Part shown: piece after piece, positions 7,726 to 15,886 of the stretch
Layout: every line of letters starts with the position of its first letter
How positions within the stretch are numbered: position 1 is the stretch's first letter
Source: an uncultured Flavobacteriaceae bacterium
GTDB taxonomy: Bacteria; Bacteroidota; Bacteroidia; Flavobacteriales; Flavobacteriaceae
Direction of reading: 5' to 3'
NCBI GenBank assembly: GCA_938041595.1
Contig: CALITN010000022.1
Span: 1 to 21,499, forward strand
Length of the DNA: 21,499 nt
Made by a program: the position numbers and the translations under genes
The notes under the pieces: model-generated
Database searches by the model: none
What the model saw: only the letters and a program-made list of their open reading frames with translations
What the model was told of the DNA's origin: nothing

Positions 7726-9098
7726 AGCAGCCGTTTGAGAATAGGAAAATATTTAAAAGGTGCGTAGCGAACTGGTGGATCAATGTTTTTTGCATTTTCA
7801 AAGACGCCTTTTTCATGGGTAAAAGCCAAAAAGCTTTTGTAACCATGATAATTGCCTGTACCACTATTTCCGACTCCACCAAAGGGTAAATTTTGACAGC
7901 CCAAATGCAGTAAGGTATCGTTGATGCAGGCACCCCCCGAAAGACTGGTTTCGATGATTTTTCTTCCTTTGCGAGTACTACCAAAGTAGTAATAGGCCAA
8001 AGGTGTTTCGTGGGTGTTGATTCGTGCCAAGGCCTCTTCTATATTTTTAAAACTTATAACCGGGAGGATCGGACCGAAGATTTCCTCTTGGAGACAGGCG
8101 GCTTGTTCGGGTACTTCGTCCAGCACTGTAGGAGCAATATATAAGTCTTTCTTATTGGACTGCCCGCCTATGCGGACCCTACCTTCTTTGAGCAATGGAG
8201 CCAATCGATCAAACATTCGGTCATTGATGATTCGCCCGTAATAAGGACTTTTTTCAATAGACTCCCCCAGCATTTGTCTAAGATGGTGCTGCATTCTTCC
8301 AATGAGCTTTTCCTTTACGCTTTCATGAACCAATAAATAGTCCGGAGCAACACAGGTTTGGCCAGCATTGGTTATTTTGCCCCATAGAATGCGTTTGGCT
8401 GCGGTGTCTACATGGGTCCCTTCATCAACGATACAGGGCGATTTTCCACCCAATTCCAAAACCACAGGAGTTAGATGCTCGGCTGCGGCTTTCATGATGA
8501 TTTTTCCAACACGACTACTTCCCGTAAAGAAAATGAGGTCAAATGGTTTTTGGAGTAACATTTCGTTGATGGGGATATCGCCTTGGATGAGTGCTATGTA
8601 ATTGGGTTCAAAAGTGACGTCCATCATCTTTTGCATTACCTCTGATACATGAGGACTGTCTGGAGTAGGCTTGAGGATGGCTGTGCATCCCGATGAAATA
8701 GCACCGATTAGAGGGTTGATCAGGAGCTGAAATGGATAATTCCACGGGGAAATAATCAAGCTGGTACCATAGGGATGATGATAAACAGACGCCTTGCCCG
8801 GAAAGAGGTAGTAAGGACTGGGTACCCGTTGGGGCTTACTCCAATGTGATATGTTTTTCAGGTGAAAATCAATCTCAGTAATAACAACATTGATTTCAGT
8901 GATATAAAATTCCTCTTTGGATTTGCGTAGATCTTTCCAAACGGCTTCTTCCAATTCGTTTTGGTGATCTAGTATTGTTTTACGAAGTTTTCGAAGTTGC
9001 TCTTTGCGAAAAGCGACAGACAAGGTTTTTTGGGAGGCAAAAAAAGCTTTTTGCTCTTTATATAACTGGTCAATATCAGCTTGGGAGATAGGTTTCAT
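7722..9098 (-). CDS. NAD(P)-dependent aldehyde dehydrogenase, class 3 type
   Basis: This 458-residue aldehyde dehydrogenase has the length and motifs of the class 3 (ALDH3/fatty-aldehyde) group. It would oxidise aliphatic or aromatic aldehydes to acids in the cytoplasm. All catalytic elements are canonical: N120 in SPWNYP, FFTGSSRVG at 190-198, E215 in LELGGKSP, C249 in AGQTCVAPDY, and E339 in EEIFGP. There is no C-terminal membrane anchor, unlike some animal ALDH3 proteins. It is the last gene of the minus-strand leu run, 65 bases after the SGNH hydrolase, so cotranscription is possible but less certain. It is only distantly similar to the adjacent GapN-like protein and is not a recent duplicate. 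The physiological aldehyde is unknown. Confidence 0.9.
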   Translation of the reverse strand: MKPISQADIDQLYKEQKAFFASQKTLSVAFRKEQLRKLRKTILDHQNELEEAVWKDLRKSKEEFYITEINVVITEIDFHLKNISHWSKPQRVPSPYYLFPGKASVYHHPYGTSLIISPWNYPFQLLINPLIGAISSGCTAILKPTPDSPHVSEVMQKMMDVTFEPNYIALIQGDIPINEMLLQKPFDLIFFTGSSRVGKIIMKAAAEHLTPVVLELGGKSPCIVDEGTHVDTAAKRILWGKITNAGQTCVAPDYLLVHESVKEKLIGRMQHHLRQMLGESIEKSPYYGRIINDRMFDRLAPLLKEGRVRIGGQSNKKDLYIAPTVLDEVPEQAACLQEEIFGPILPVISFKNIEEALARINTHETPLAYYYFGSTRKGRKIIETSLSGGACINDTLLHLGCQNLPFGGVGNSGTGNYHGYKSFLAFTHEKGVFENAKNIDPPVRYAPFKYFPILKRLL

Positions 9099-9163
9099 TA
9101 GAATTTTTAAGCGTAACGAATCGGTAACTTACAAAAAATATAACAAGCAGAGGAAAAGAGAAT

Positions 9164-9955
9164 CTAATTCCATTTTTGCAGTACGCTTCTAATGCAAAAT
9201 TGAGCCATGTCCTGTCCCCATAGTTGATAGGTGGAAAGGGAAGGATGCACACCATCACTAAAAAGGGTTTCGGGAGAAGCGTTTATTTGGTAGCGTTTGC
9301 TCCAAGTGGCAAAATGAATAATCTCATCGTTAAAATATACTTCCTGAAATGCTGGAAGAGCGCGTCGCCATTTATCCCTGTAGAGATTAACCAAGCCTCC
9401 AATCACTTTTTGGATAAGCGGTGTAAAGGCTGGGAAGTAATGTATTGGGGGCATATTTGTAAAGACAATGGGTGTTTGGGAGTTGAATTTTTTACGGAGT
9501 GCTTGAACTAATGCTGTACAGTCACGTGCCCATTGCCGTGGGCTTCGCAGCGCAAAAGCATCGTTTCCACCCAAAGCAATCACAATTAGGTCGGGCTGTT
9601 TGGTTTTTATTTTGGAAAGCAATTGTTTGGAAACACCCGCTGCTTTGATCCCACTTTTGGCCACAACCTCCCAAGATATAGACTGTTGGGTTTGCTGTTG
9701 AAGGGCTTCGCAAAAGTTGCCTATAAAGCCTTGATTCTGATGTGCCACACCCACACCTGCCATAGTACTCTCTCCCAATCCTAGGATGACGCGGTCTTTT
9801 TGAGATTTTTTTTTAGGGTAGCCTCTATTCCCTTTGGCTTCTGGGAGTCTTGGTACTTTTTGAACAATTTGTTTCCCTTGCCAATATAGTAAGGGGAGCA
9901 GCGGAACTAATAATGGCCCTAGGATGTAATAAATAAGGTCCTCCTTATGAAACAA
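9164..9955 (-). CDS. Membrane-anchored SGNH (GDSL-type) hydrolase, probable TTG start
   Basis: This is an SGNH-fold esterase or lipase of 263 residues. Block I is GLGESTMAG with nucleophile S63, block II is the Gly of KSGIKAAG at about 102, block III is GGND with N131, and block V is DGVHPS with D234 and H237, so the catalytic set is complete. A hydrophobic stretch at about residues 8-24 suggests a single N-terminal membrane anchor or uncleaved signal, putting the catalytic domain on the periplasmic side. No ATG lies before the anchor. The best start is TTG at 9955, 7 bases after the leuB stop; an AAGGAGG just inside the frame could mean a rarer start four codons later. Position and spacing suggest it rides on the leu operon. 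The substrate is unknown, with no evident role in leucine synthesis. Confidence 0.82.
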   Translation of the reverse strand: MFHKEDLIYYILGPLLVPLLPLLYWQGKQIVQKVPRLPEAKGNRGYPKKKSQKDRVILGLGESTMAGVGVAHQNQGFIGNFCEALQQQTQQSISWEVVAKSGIKAAGVSKQLLSKIKTKQPDLIVIALGGNDAFALRSPRQWARDCTALVQALRKKFNSQTPIVFTNMPPIHYFPAFTPLIQKVIGGLVNLYRDKWRRALPAFQEVYFNDEIIHFATWSKRYQINASPETLFSDGVHPSLSTYQLWGQDMAQFCIRSVLQKWN

Positions 9956-9962
9956 TCGCGTG

Positions 9963-11030
9963 TTACTTTCGTATTTTTTGTGCTAAATAATCACCAACCT
10001 CACTTGTTTTATATGCTTTTCCACCACCTTCTACCAAGTCTTCGGTGACGAATCCTTCGGCAAGAGACTCATTGACCACCCTGCGGATGGTTGCTCCTTC
10101 TTCGTGAAGACCAAAGGCGGTTTCAAACATCATTGCTGCAGATAGAATGGTTGCCAAGGGATTGGCAATATCTTTTCCGGCAGCTTGTGGGAAGGAGCCG
10201 TGAATCGGTTCGAATAGGGATGTTTTTTCACCTAAAGAAGCGGAAGGCATCAGCCCCATAGAACCAGAAATTACAGAGGCTTCGTCTGTTAAGATATCCC
10301 CAAACAAATTCTCCGTAATCAACACATCATAGCTGTTGGGCCATTGAACCAAACGCATGGCCACTGCATCCACAAATTCATAAGAAACGTCTACATCGGT
10401 GTATTCTTTTTCCAAGGCTTGAACAGTCTCCCGCCACAAACGAGAACTTTCCAAAACATTGGCCTTGTCAACACAGCATAATTTTCCAGAGCGACTGCGG
10501 GCCATTTCAAATCCTTTTCTTGCAAGACGCTCAATTTCAGCACGCGTATAGGTACAGGTGTCAAAAGCGGTATTTCCGTCGTCCTTTCGTCCGCGCTCGC
10601 CAAAATAGATACCTCCGGTCAATTCTCTCAAAAAGACTAAATCTGTTCCTTCAATACGTTCTCTTTTGAGAGGGGATTTATCAATGAGTGATGGAAAAGT
10701 GAAGGTAGGACGAACGTTGGCAAATAGTCCTAGTTTTTGACGCATTAGCAACAGTCCTTGTTCGGGACGTACTTTGGCAGAGGGATCATTGTCAAATCGA
10801 GGATCGCCAATGGCACCAAAAAGAACGGCATCAGCAGCCAAACAAATTTCATGTGTTTCATCGGGATAGGGGACACCTACTTGATCAATGGCTATAGCTC
10901 CAGTAAGAGCTGGCATCCATTCCAGAGAATGGTTGAATTTTTCTCCGATAGCATCACATACTTTTACGGCTTGGTCAATGACTTCTGGGCCTATTCCATC
11001 TCCGGCTAATAAGGCTATTTTTAAATCCAT
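9963..11030 (-). CDS. leuB: 3-isopropylmalate dehydrogenase
   Basis: This enzyme oxidises and decarboxylates 3-isopropylmalate to the leucine 2-oxoacid. In this cluster it could also handle methylmalate on the citramalate route. The 355-residue protein shows GDGIGPEV at 10-17, the substrate arginines R97 and R107, Y142 in GGIYFGERG, K189 in CVDKAN, and metal-binding D221, D245 and D249. The NAD-binding region TENLFGDILTDEASVISGSMGL follows. The adenosine-contact motif usually written GSAPDIAGK reads GSFPQAAGK (278-286), with Gln282 where the NAD-determining Asp normally sits. This looks lineage-typical from memory but makes cofactor choice uncertain. It starts 7 bases after the cimA-like gene and is followed 7 bases later by the SGNH hydrolase. 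Confidence 0.95.
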   Translation of the reverse strand: MDLKIALLAGDGIGPEVIDQAVKVCDAIGEKFNHSLEWMPALTGAIAIDQVGVPYPDETHEICLAADAVLFGAIGDPRFDNDPSAKVRPEQGLLLMRQKLGLFANVRPTFTFPSLIDKSPLKRERIEGTDLVFLRELTGGIYFGERGRKDDGNTAFDTCTYTRAEIERLARKGFEMARSRSGKLCCVDKANVLESSRLWRETVQALEKEYTDVDVSYEFVDAVAMRLVQWPNSYDVLITENLFGDILTDEASVISGSMGLMPSASLGEKTSLFEPIHGSFPQAAGKDIANPLATILSAAMMFETAFGLHEEGATIRRVVNESLAEGFVTEDLVEGGGKAYKTSEVGDYLAQKIRK

Positions 11031-11037
11031 AGGGAAT

Positions 11038-12567
11038 TTATTGTACGATTATATTTAACATTTTTTCAGTGGCTTTAATTGCCGACACCGTTTGGTCTGA
11101 GTCCAATCCGCGTGTTTTGAATTCTTTTTCTGGGGTTCTCCAAGTAATGGTCGTTTCACAAAGAGCATCCGAGTTACTGCCTGGAGGAATGCGAACGGCA
11201 TAATCTTTCAAATCGGGAAGGGCTACAGATTGCTTTTTGAAAATCAAACGAATCGCCTTGATAAAGGCATCGTATTGCCCATCTCCAGAGGCAATGGCTT
11301 CATAATCCTTCCCATTGATATTGAGTGAGACCGTTGTGGAAGGGTTCATTCCTTTGGCATGGGTCAAAACATAGGAATTGATCTGAACGGCTTTTTCATT
11401 TTCTTGAGTACCAAGAACATCGGAAATGATGTAGGGTAGATCTTCGATTGTTACCCTTTCTTTTTTGTCCCCCAGCGCAATAATACGCTCGGTTACTTTT
11501 TTGATTTCATCGGCTTTGAGTTGTAAGCCAAGCTCCTGCAAGTTTTTTTCAATATTGGCTTTTCCAGAAGTTTTCCCTAGTGCATAGCTTCGTTTCCGGC
11601 CAAAGCGTTCGGGAAGCAAATCATTAAAATAAAGATTTTTCTTCCGATCTCCATCAGCATGAATCCCAGCTGTTTGGGTAAATACGTTTTCCCCTACGAC
11701 GGGTTTGTTTTCGGGAATTCGGAAGCCTGTAAAGGTTTCCACCAATTTACTAACACGATAAAGTGCTTTTTCGTTGATATTGACGTTGACTTCAGGAACA
11801 AAATCATTGATGACAGCCACCATGCTTGCTAGGGGAACGTTTCCAGCGCGTTCACCCATTCCGTTGAGTGTTAGGTGCAGGCCGTGGGCTCCAGCTTTGA
11901 TCGCTTGGGTTGCGTTGGCGACTCCTAGGTCGTAGTCATTATGTCCGTGAAAATCGAAGTGCAGTTCAGGATACCGTTGTGTGATCCGTTGGATAAAATC
12001 GAAAGCCTCTTCGAAAGTAAGGACCCCCAGTGTATCTGGGAGCAAAATTCGTTTGATGTTCAGGGATTGTGCAAAATCGAGATAGTCAAAAACGTACTCC
12101 GACGAATTGCGCATTCCATTGCTCCAATCTTCAAGGTACAGATTAGTATCAATGGCGAGTTGACGAGCCGCTTTAACAGCGATTTCAATTTTTTGAAAGT
12201 GCTCTTCTGGTTTTTGTTTGAGTTGGTGGGACAGGTGATTTAGTGAGCCTTTGGTTAATAGATTTTGAACGGTGGCACCGGTGGATTGCATCCATTCCAA
12301 TGATCGGCCTTCGTCCACAAAGGTGAGTACTTCGACTTGTGAGAGTCGATTCTGTGATTTGGCCCATTCTGTAATGGCTTCTACGGCTTTTCGCTCTCCT
12401 TCGGAAACACGTGCCGAGGCAATTTCAATTCGATCCACACGCAATTCCTCTAACAATAGTTTGGCTAATGTTAGTTTTTCGGAGGTTGAAAAAGAGACAC
12501 CCGAAGTTTGTTCCCCGTCCCGGAGGGTGGTGTCCATAATTTCAACAGTGCGCATGGCTGTCGGCAT
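11038..12567 (-). CDS. cimA: (R)-Citramalate synthase (LeuA-like), likely mislabelled as 2-isopropylmalate synthase in databases
   Basis: This HMGL-like TIM-barrel Claisen condensing enzyme of 509 residues carries a C-terminal LeuA dimer/regulatory domain (about 390-505). From memory it follows the Leptospira interrogans citramalate synthase closely and with the same numbering through the catalytic domain. R16 and D17 lie in TLRDGEQ, L81, L104 and Y144 correspond to the pyruvate pocket, and E146, T179 (LPDTLG) and H207/H209 (FHGHND) are present. It would join pyruvate and acetyl-CoA to citramalate, which LeuC/LeuD/LeuB turn into 2-oxobutyrate for isoleucine. In the regulatory domain, most positions I recall as isoleucine-binding are kept (Y432, D433, L453, Y456, I460, Q492). 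The ATG at 12567 is preferred over one four codons in because it preserves this numbering. It lies 2 bases after leuD. A second isopropylmalate synthase is the alternative. Confidence 0.8.
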   Translation of the reverse strand: MPTAMRTVEIMDTTLRDGEQTSGVSFSTSEKLTLAKLLLEELRVDRIEIASARVSEGERKAVEAITEWAKSQNRLSQVEVLTFVDEGRSLEWMQSTGATVQNLLTKGSLNHLSHQLKQKPEEHFQKIEIAVKAARQLAIDTNLYLEDWSNGMRNSSEYVFDYLDFAQSLNIKRILLPDTLGVLTFEEAFDFIQRITQRYPELHFDFHGHNDYDLGVANATQAIKAGAHGLHLTLNGMGERAGNVPLASMVAVINDFVPEVNVNINEKALYRVSKLVETFTGFRIPENKPVVGENVFTQTAGIHADGDRKKNLYFNDLLPERFGRKRSYALGKTSGKANIEKNLQELGLQLKADEIKKVTERIIALGDKKERVTIEDLPYIISDVLGTQENEKAVQINSYVLTHAKGMNPSTTVSLNINGKDYEAIASGDGQYDAFIKAIRLIFKKQSVALPDLKDYAVRIPPGSNSDALCETTITWRTPEKEFKTRGLDSDQTVSAIKATEKMLNIIVQ

Positions 12568-12569
12568 TA

Positions 12570-13166
12570 TTAAAGGGGGGTGTTTTGAGCAAAATCTTGT
12601 ATCGAATCTTTTAGATTCAGAAGATAGTCGATATCGTCATACCCATTTTGCAAGTTTTCCTTTTTGTATGGATTGATAGCAAAGGATTCGGTTGTCCCCG
12701 TTGCCAGAAGACTCACCGTTTGATTGGGAAGATTTACTTCTAAGCTCGAAGATGGATCTTTTTGAATTGTATTAAAAATTTCCTCTAAAAATTCAGGAGA
12801 TACCTGCACGGGTAACACCCCAATGTTGAGGCAATTGTTTCGAAAGATATCAGCGAAAAAACTGGAAATGACACATCGAAATCCATAGTCGTAAACGGCC
12901 CAAGCGGCGTGTTCTCTCGAAGATCCAGAGCCGAAGTTTTTCCCACCGACTAAAATTTTCCCATCGTAAGTGCTTTGATTCAATACAAAATCCTTTTTGG
13001 GTGTTCCATCCTGGTGGTATCGCCAATCACGAAAAAGGTTATCGCCAAAACCTACGCGTTCGGTTGCTTTTAAAAAACGTGCAGGAATAATCTGATCGGT
13101 ATCTACATTTTCTATTGGTAGAGGAACCGCTGCACTTGTTAGGGTGGTAAATTTATCGTAAGCCAT
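12570..13166 (-). CDS. leuD: 3-isopropylmalate dehydratase small subunit
   Basis: The swivelling-domain subunit pairs with LeuC to isomerise 2-isopropylmalate to 3-isopropylmalate, and probably citramalate to methylmalate. At 198 residues it has normal length. Recognisable blocks are PIENVDTDQIIPARFLK near residues 17-33, the substrate loop GGKNFGSGSSREHAAWA near 73-89, and FADIFRNNCLNIGVLPV near 104-120. The gene sits between leuC (8-base gap) and the cimA-like gene (2-base gap), matching a single transcript. Confidence 0.95.
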   Translation of the reverse strand: MAYDKFTTLTSAAVPLPIENVDTDQIIPARFLKATERVGFGDNLFRDWRYHQDGTPKKDFVLNQSTYDGKILVGGKNFGSGSSREHAAWAVYDYGFRCVISSFFADIFRNNCLNIGVLPVQVSPEFLEEIFNTIQKDPSSSLEVNLPNQTVSLLATGTTESFAINPYKKENLQNGYDDIDYLLNLKDSIQDFAQNTPL

Positions 13167-13174
13167 TGTAGTAT

Positions 13175-14575
13175 TTATGCGTTAATTAATTCTCTGGGAT
13201 CGGTAACTTTTCCAGTTACAGCAGCAGCAGCAGCTACAGTTGGGCTGGCTAATAGGGTTCTTGATCCAGGGCCTTGACGTCCTTCAAAATTGCGATTGGA
13301 GGTACTCACAGCATATTTCCCAGCGGGGATTTTATCATCGTTCATCGCTAAACAAGCCGAACATCCGGGTTCGCGGAGTTCAAATCCGGCATCGGTTAAG
13401 GTGTCAAATAATCCTTCACTCTTAATAGCGTCGAGCACTTTATGGGAACCGGGGACTAACCAGGCGGTTACATGCTCAGCGCGTTTGCGGCCTTTGACCA
13501 GTTCTGCAAAGGCTCGGAAGTCTTCAATCCGTCCATTGGTACAACTTCCCAAAAAGACATAGTCTATTTTTTTTCCTAACAAGGCGTCTCCTTCTTGATA
13601 GCCCATATAGTCTAATGATTTTTGGTAGGTAGCTTCACCCCCTTCGAGGGTGTCTGCTGTTGGAATATGCTGGGTAATTCCGGTTCCCATTCCTGGATTG
13701 GTACCATAGGTGATCATGGGTTCGATCTTGGCTCCATCAAAAGTGAGTTCCTTGTCAAATACAGCATCTGCATCACTGTGCAAAGTTTTCCAATAAGCCA
13801 TGGCCTTATCCCAGTCGGCCCCTTTGGGAGTAAATTCTCGGTCTTGGATATAGTCGAACGTTTTTTTATCGGGTGCAATCATTCCGCCTCGGGCACCCAT
13901 TTCAATACTTAAGTTGCAAACGGTCATTCGTCCTTCCATACTCATTTGCTCAAATACGGGGCCTGCATATTCAACGAAATAACCTGTTGCACCTGAAGTT
14001 GTTAATTGGGAAATTATAAATAATGCAACATCCTTGGGAGTGACACCAAACTGCAATTCACCGCTCACGGTGATACGCATTTTCTTGTGTTTGGGTTGCA
14101 TAATGCATTGAGAGGCCAATACCATCTCAACCTCAGAAGTTCCGATACCAAAAGCAATAGCGCCAAAGGCACCATGCGTGGATGTGTGGGAGTCCCCACA
14201 GACCATGGTAGCACCCGGAAGAGTAATTCCATATTCAGGACCTACCACGTGCACAATCCCATTTTTTTTATGTCCAAGCCCCCAAAAAGAAATCCCGTGT
14301 TTTTTGGCATTTTCTTCCAAGGCTTTGAGTTGGTTGGCCGATAGGGGATCTTCTACGGGGAGGTGTTGATTTATGGTGGGGGTGTTGTGATCGGCCGTAG
14401 CGAAAGTGCGTTCGGGATATAATACTTTGATGTCCCGGTTTTTTAAACCCAAAAAAGCTACCGGACTGGTAACTTCATGTATCATATGACGATCGATAAA
14501 CAACACATCCGGTCCGTCTTTTACATTGTGGACAACATGCGCGTCCCATACTTTATCAAAAAGTGTTTTTGACAT
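13175..14575 (-). CDS. leuC: 3-isopropylmalate dehydratase large subunit
   Basis: The catalytic subunit of isopropylmalate isomerase is a member of the aconitase superfamily with a 4Fe-4S cluster. The 466-residue protein keeps the three cluster ligands: C345 in GSCTNGR, and C405 and C408 in GCSACLAMN. Other family marks are FIDRHMIHEVTSPVAF (26-41), GDSHTSTHGAFGAIAFGIGTSE (127-148) and the C-terminal STSNRNFEGRQG (424-435). It starts 16 bases after leuA and is followed by leuD after 8 bases. The cluster is oxygen-sensitive by family. No truncation is seen. Confidence 0.96.
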   Translation of the reverse strand: MSKTLFDKVWDAHVVHNVKDGPDVLFIDRHMIHEVTSPVAFLGLKNRDIKVLYPERTFATADHNTPTINQHLPVEDPLSANQLKALEENAKKHGISFWGLGHKKNGIVHVVGPEYGITLPGATMVCGDSHTSTHGAFGAIAFGIGTSEVEMVLASQCIMQPKHKKMRITVSGELQFGVTPKDVALFIISQLTTSGATGYFVEYAGPVFEQMSMEGRMTVCNLSIEMGARGGMIAPDKKTFDYIQDREFTPKGADWDKAMAYWKTLHSDADAVFDKELTFDGAKIEPMITYGTNPGMGTGITQHIPTADTLEGGEATYQKSLDYMGYQEGDALLGKKIDYVFLGSCTNGRIEDFRAFAELVKGRKRAEHVTAWLVPGSHKVLDAIKSEGLFDTLTDAGFELREPGCSACLAMNDDKIPAGKYAVSTSNRNFEGRQGPGSRTLLASPTVAAAAAVTGKVTDPRELINA

Positions 14576-14591
14576 AATTCAATATTGCGTA

Positions 14592-15746
14592 TTAAATATT
14601 ACTAGCTTCTATAATTTTGGGAAGATCTTGATCATTCACTTCTTTTTTCACGTCAGCTACTTTAAGAAATTCGACATAGACCTTATCCAATTGTTTTTTA
14701 TCGAGTTCGAACCCAAGGTTTTTGGCGCGATAAGCAAGAGCAGCACGACCGCTTCGAGCCGTGAGTATGATGGAAGATTGATCCACTCCAACATCCGAAG
14801 GATCAATGATTTCATAGGTTTCTCTTTTTTTAATAACCCCGTCTTGATGAATCCCAGAACTGTGAGCAAAGGCGTTAGCTCCTACAATGGCTTTGTTTGG
14901 TTGCACAGGCATTCCCATGTTTTCAGATACCATTCGACTGGTATCATTCAAAAGGGTTGCCTCAATATTGGTATCTAAATTAAGGTGGCTGTGTTGGCGA
15001 AGAACCATCACGACTTCTTCTAGGGAAGTGTTGCCTGCGCGTTCCCCAACACCGTTAATCGTACATTCGATTTGACGTGCTCCGTTCACCACTCCAGCAA
15101 TCGAATTTGCAGTCGCTAAGCCTAAGTCATTGTGACAGTGGCAAGAGATGATTGCTTTTTCAATTCCTTTGACGTTATCGATTAGATATTTTATTTTGGC
15201 TCCATACTGTTCGGGAAGGCAATAGCCTGTTGTATCTGGGATATTTAGTACAGTGGCTCCCGCCTTAATGACGGTTTCACAAACACGTGCCAAAAATTCG
15301 TTGTCCGTACGTCCAGCATCTTCAGCGTAAAACTCAACGTCTTCTACATACGATTTGGCGTGTTTGACGGCATCAAAAGCCCGTTCAAGAACTTTGTCTT
15401 TGGTAGTGTTAAATTTGTACTTGATATGGGAATCAGAGGTGCCAATTCCTGTATGAATTCTGGGTCGTTTTGCTTTTTGAAGGGCCTCGGCAGCCACATC
15501 AATGTCTTTTTCAACGGCTCTTGTCAAACCACAGACCCGTGCATTTTTCACAATCTCTGAGATATTGACCACTGCTTGGAAGTCGCCGGGACTGGAAATG
15601 GGAAATCCTGCTTCGATAACATCAACACCCAGTATGTCTAGGCGCTCTGCAATTTGAAGTTTGGAAGCCGAATCGAGCTTACAACCAGGAACTTGTTCAC
15701 CATCTCTAAGGGTGGTATCAAATATTTCAACTTTATCTTTGGACAT
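14592..15746 (-). CDS. leuA: 2-isopropylmalate synthase, short form without the regulatory domain
   Basis: This enzyme condenses acetyl-CoA with 2-oxoisovalerate, the first committed step to leucine. The 384-residue protein covers the TIM-barrel catalytic domain (FDTTLRDGEQVPGC at about 9-22, with R14 and D15; E142 in AEDAGRTD; H203/H205 in CHCHND; NGVGERAGNT at 231-240) and the first linker subdomain (SSGIHQDG at 296-303). It ends at about the place where the ~120-residue allosteric domain of long LeuA proteins would begin. Leucine feedback through that domain is therefore absent. The start is set at the ATG at 15746; a TTG one codon earlier is also in frame but less likely. It is the first gene of the minus-strand leu operon and divergent from the helical-repeat gene. 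Confidence 0.95.
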   Translation of the reverse strand: MSKDKVEIFDTTLRDGEQVPGCKLDSASKLQIAERLDILGVDVIEAGFPISSPGDFQAVVNISEIVKNARVCGLTRAVEKDIDVAAEALQKAKRPRIHTGIGTSDSHIKYKFNTTKDKVLERAFDAVKHAKSYVEDVEFYAEDAGRTDNEFLARVCETVIKAGATVLNIPDTTGYCLPEQYGAKIKYLIDNVKGIEKAIISCHCHNDLGLATANSIAGVVNGARQIECTINGVGERAGNTSLEEVVMVLRQHSHLNLDTNIEATLLNDTSRMVSENMGMPVQPNKAIVGANAFAHSSGIHQDGVIKKRETYEIIDPSDVGVDQSSIILTARSGRAALAYRAKNLGFELDKKQLDKVYVEFLKVADVKKEVNDQDLPKIIEASNI

Positions 15747-15767
15747 CAACGTATGGCTAAGTAAACA

Positions 15768-15800
15768 CGAAAATAAAAGGTCTTGTTTTTAGGACTCCAA
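15768..15800 (-). promoter_or_regulatory. Weak candidate promoter for the leu operon
   Basis: On the minus strand, TTG at 15800-15798 is followed after 22 bases by TATTTTCG at 15775-15768, which matches TAnnTTTG at all but one fixed base. Transcription would begin around 15763, shortly before the leuA ATG. There is no visible leader peptide, attenuator hairpin or clear operator in the 140-base divergent gap. The match is modest and could be chance in AT-rich DNA. Confidence 0.3.
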
Positions 15801-15837
15801 TTAAGCGAAATTTATTACAATATCCGCCCTTTCTTTT

Positions 15838-15869
15838 TTTGGATTAAACTGCTAAAATACAGTAATTTG
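15838..15869 (+). promoter_or_regulatory. Candidate promoter for the 523-residue helical protein gene
   Basis: TTTG at 15838-15841 stands 21 bases before TAATTTG (15863-15869), a -7-like box one base shorter than TAnnTTTG. The ATG follows 17 bases later. Position and spacing fit flavobacterial promoters; the -7 box is imperfect. Confidence 0.35.
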
Positions 15870-15886
15870 CTTTAACATTCATTACA

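Noticed and set aside
6121..9098. The two adjacent aldehyde dehydrogenases as an inverted duplication
   Set aside because: They belong to different subfamilies, with different lengths and different active-site motifs (GLEAK versus ELGGK), so they are not a recent duplicate.
13622..14369. Several 60-96-codon plus-strand frames inside leuC
   Set aside because: They are antisense shadows of the conserved LeuC coding sequence and show no recognisable motif.
15747..15749. TTG one codon before the leuA ATG as a start
   Set aside because: ATG immediately follows and gives the usual MSKDKVEIFDTTLRDGEQ-type opening; nothing favours the TTG.
15747..15886. Leucine leader peptide or attenuator before leuA
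   Set aside because: No short frame with Leu codons and no stem-loop with a T-run could be found in the 140-base gap.
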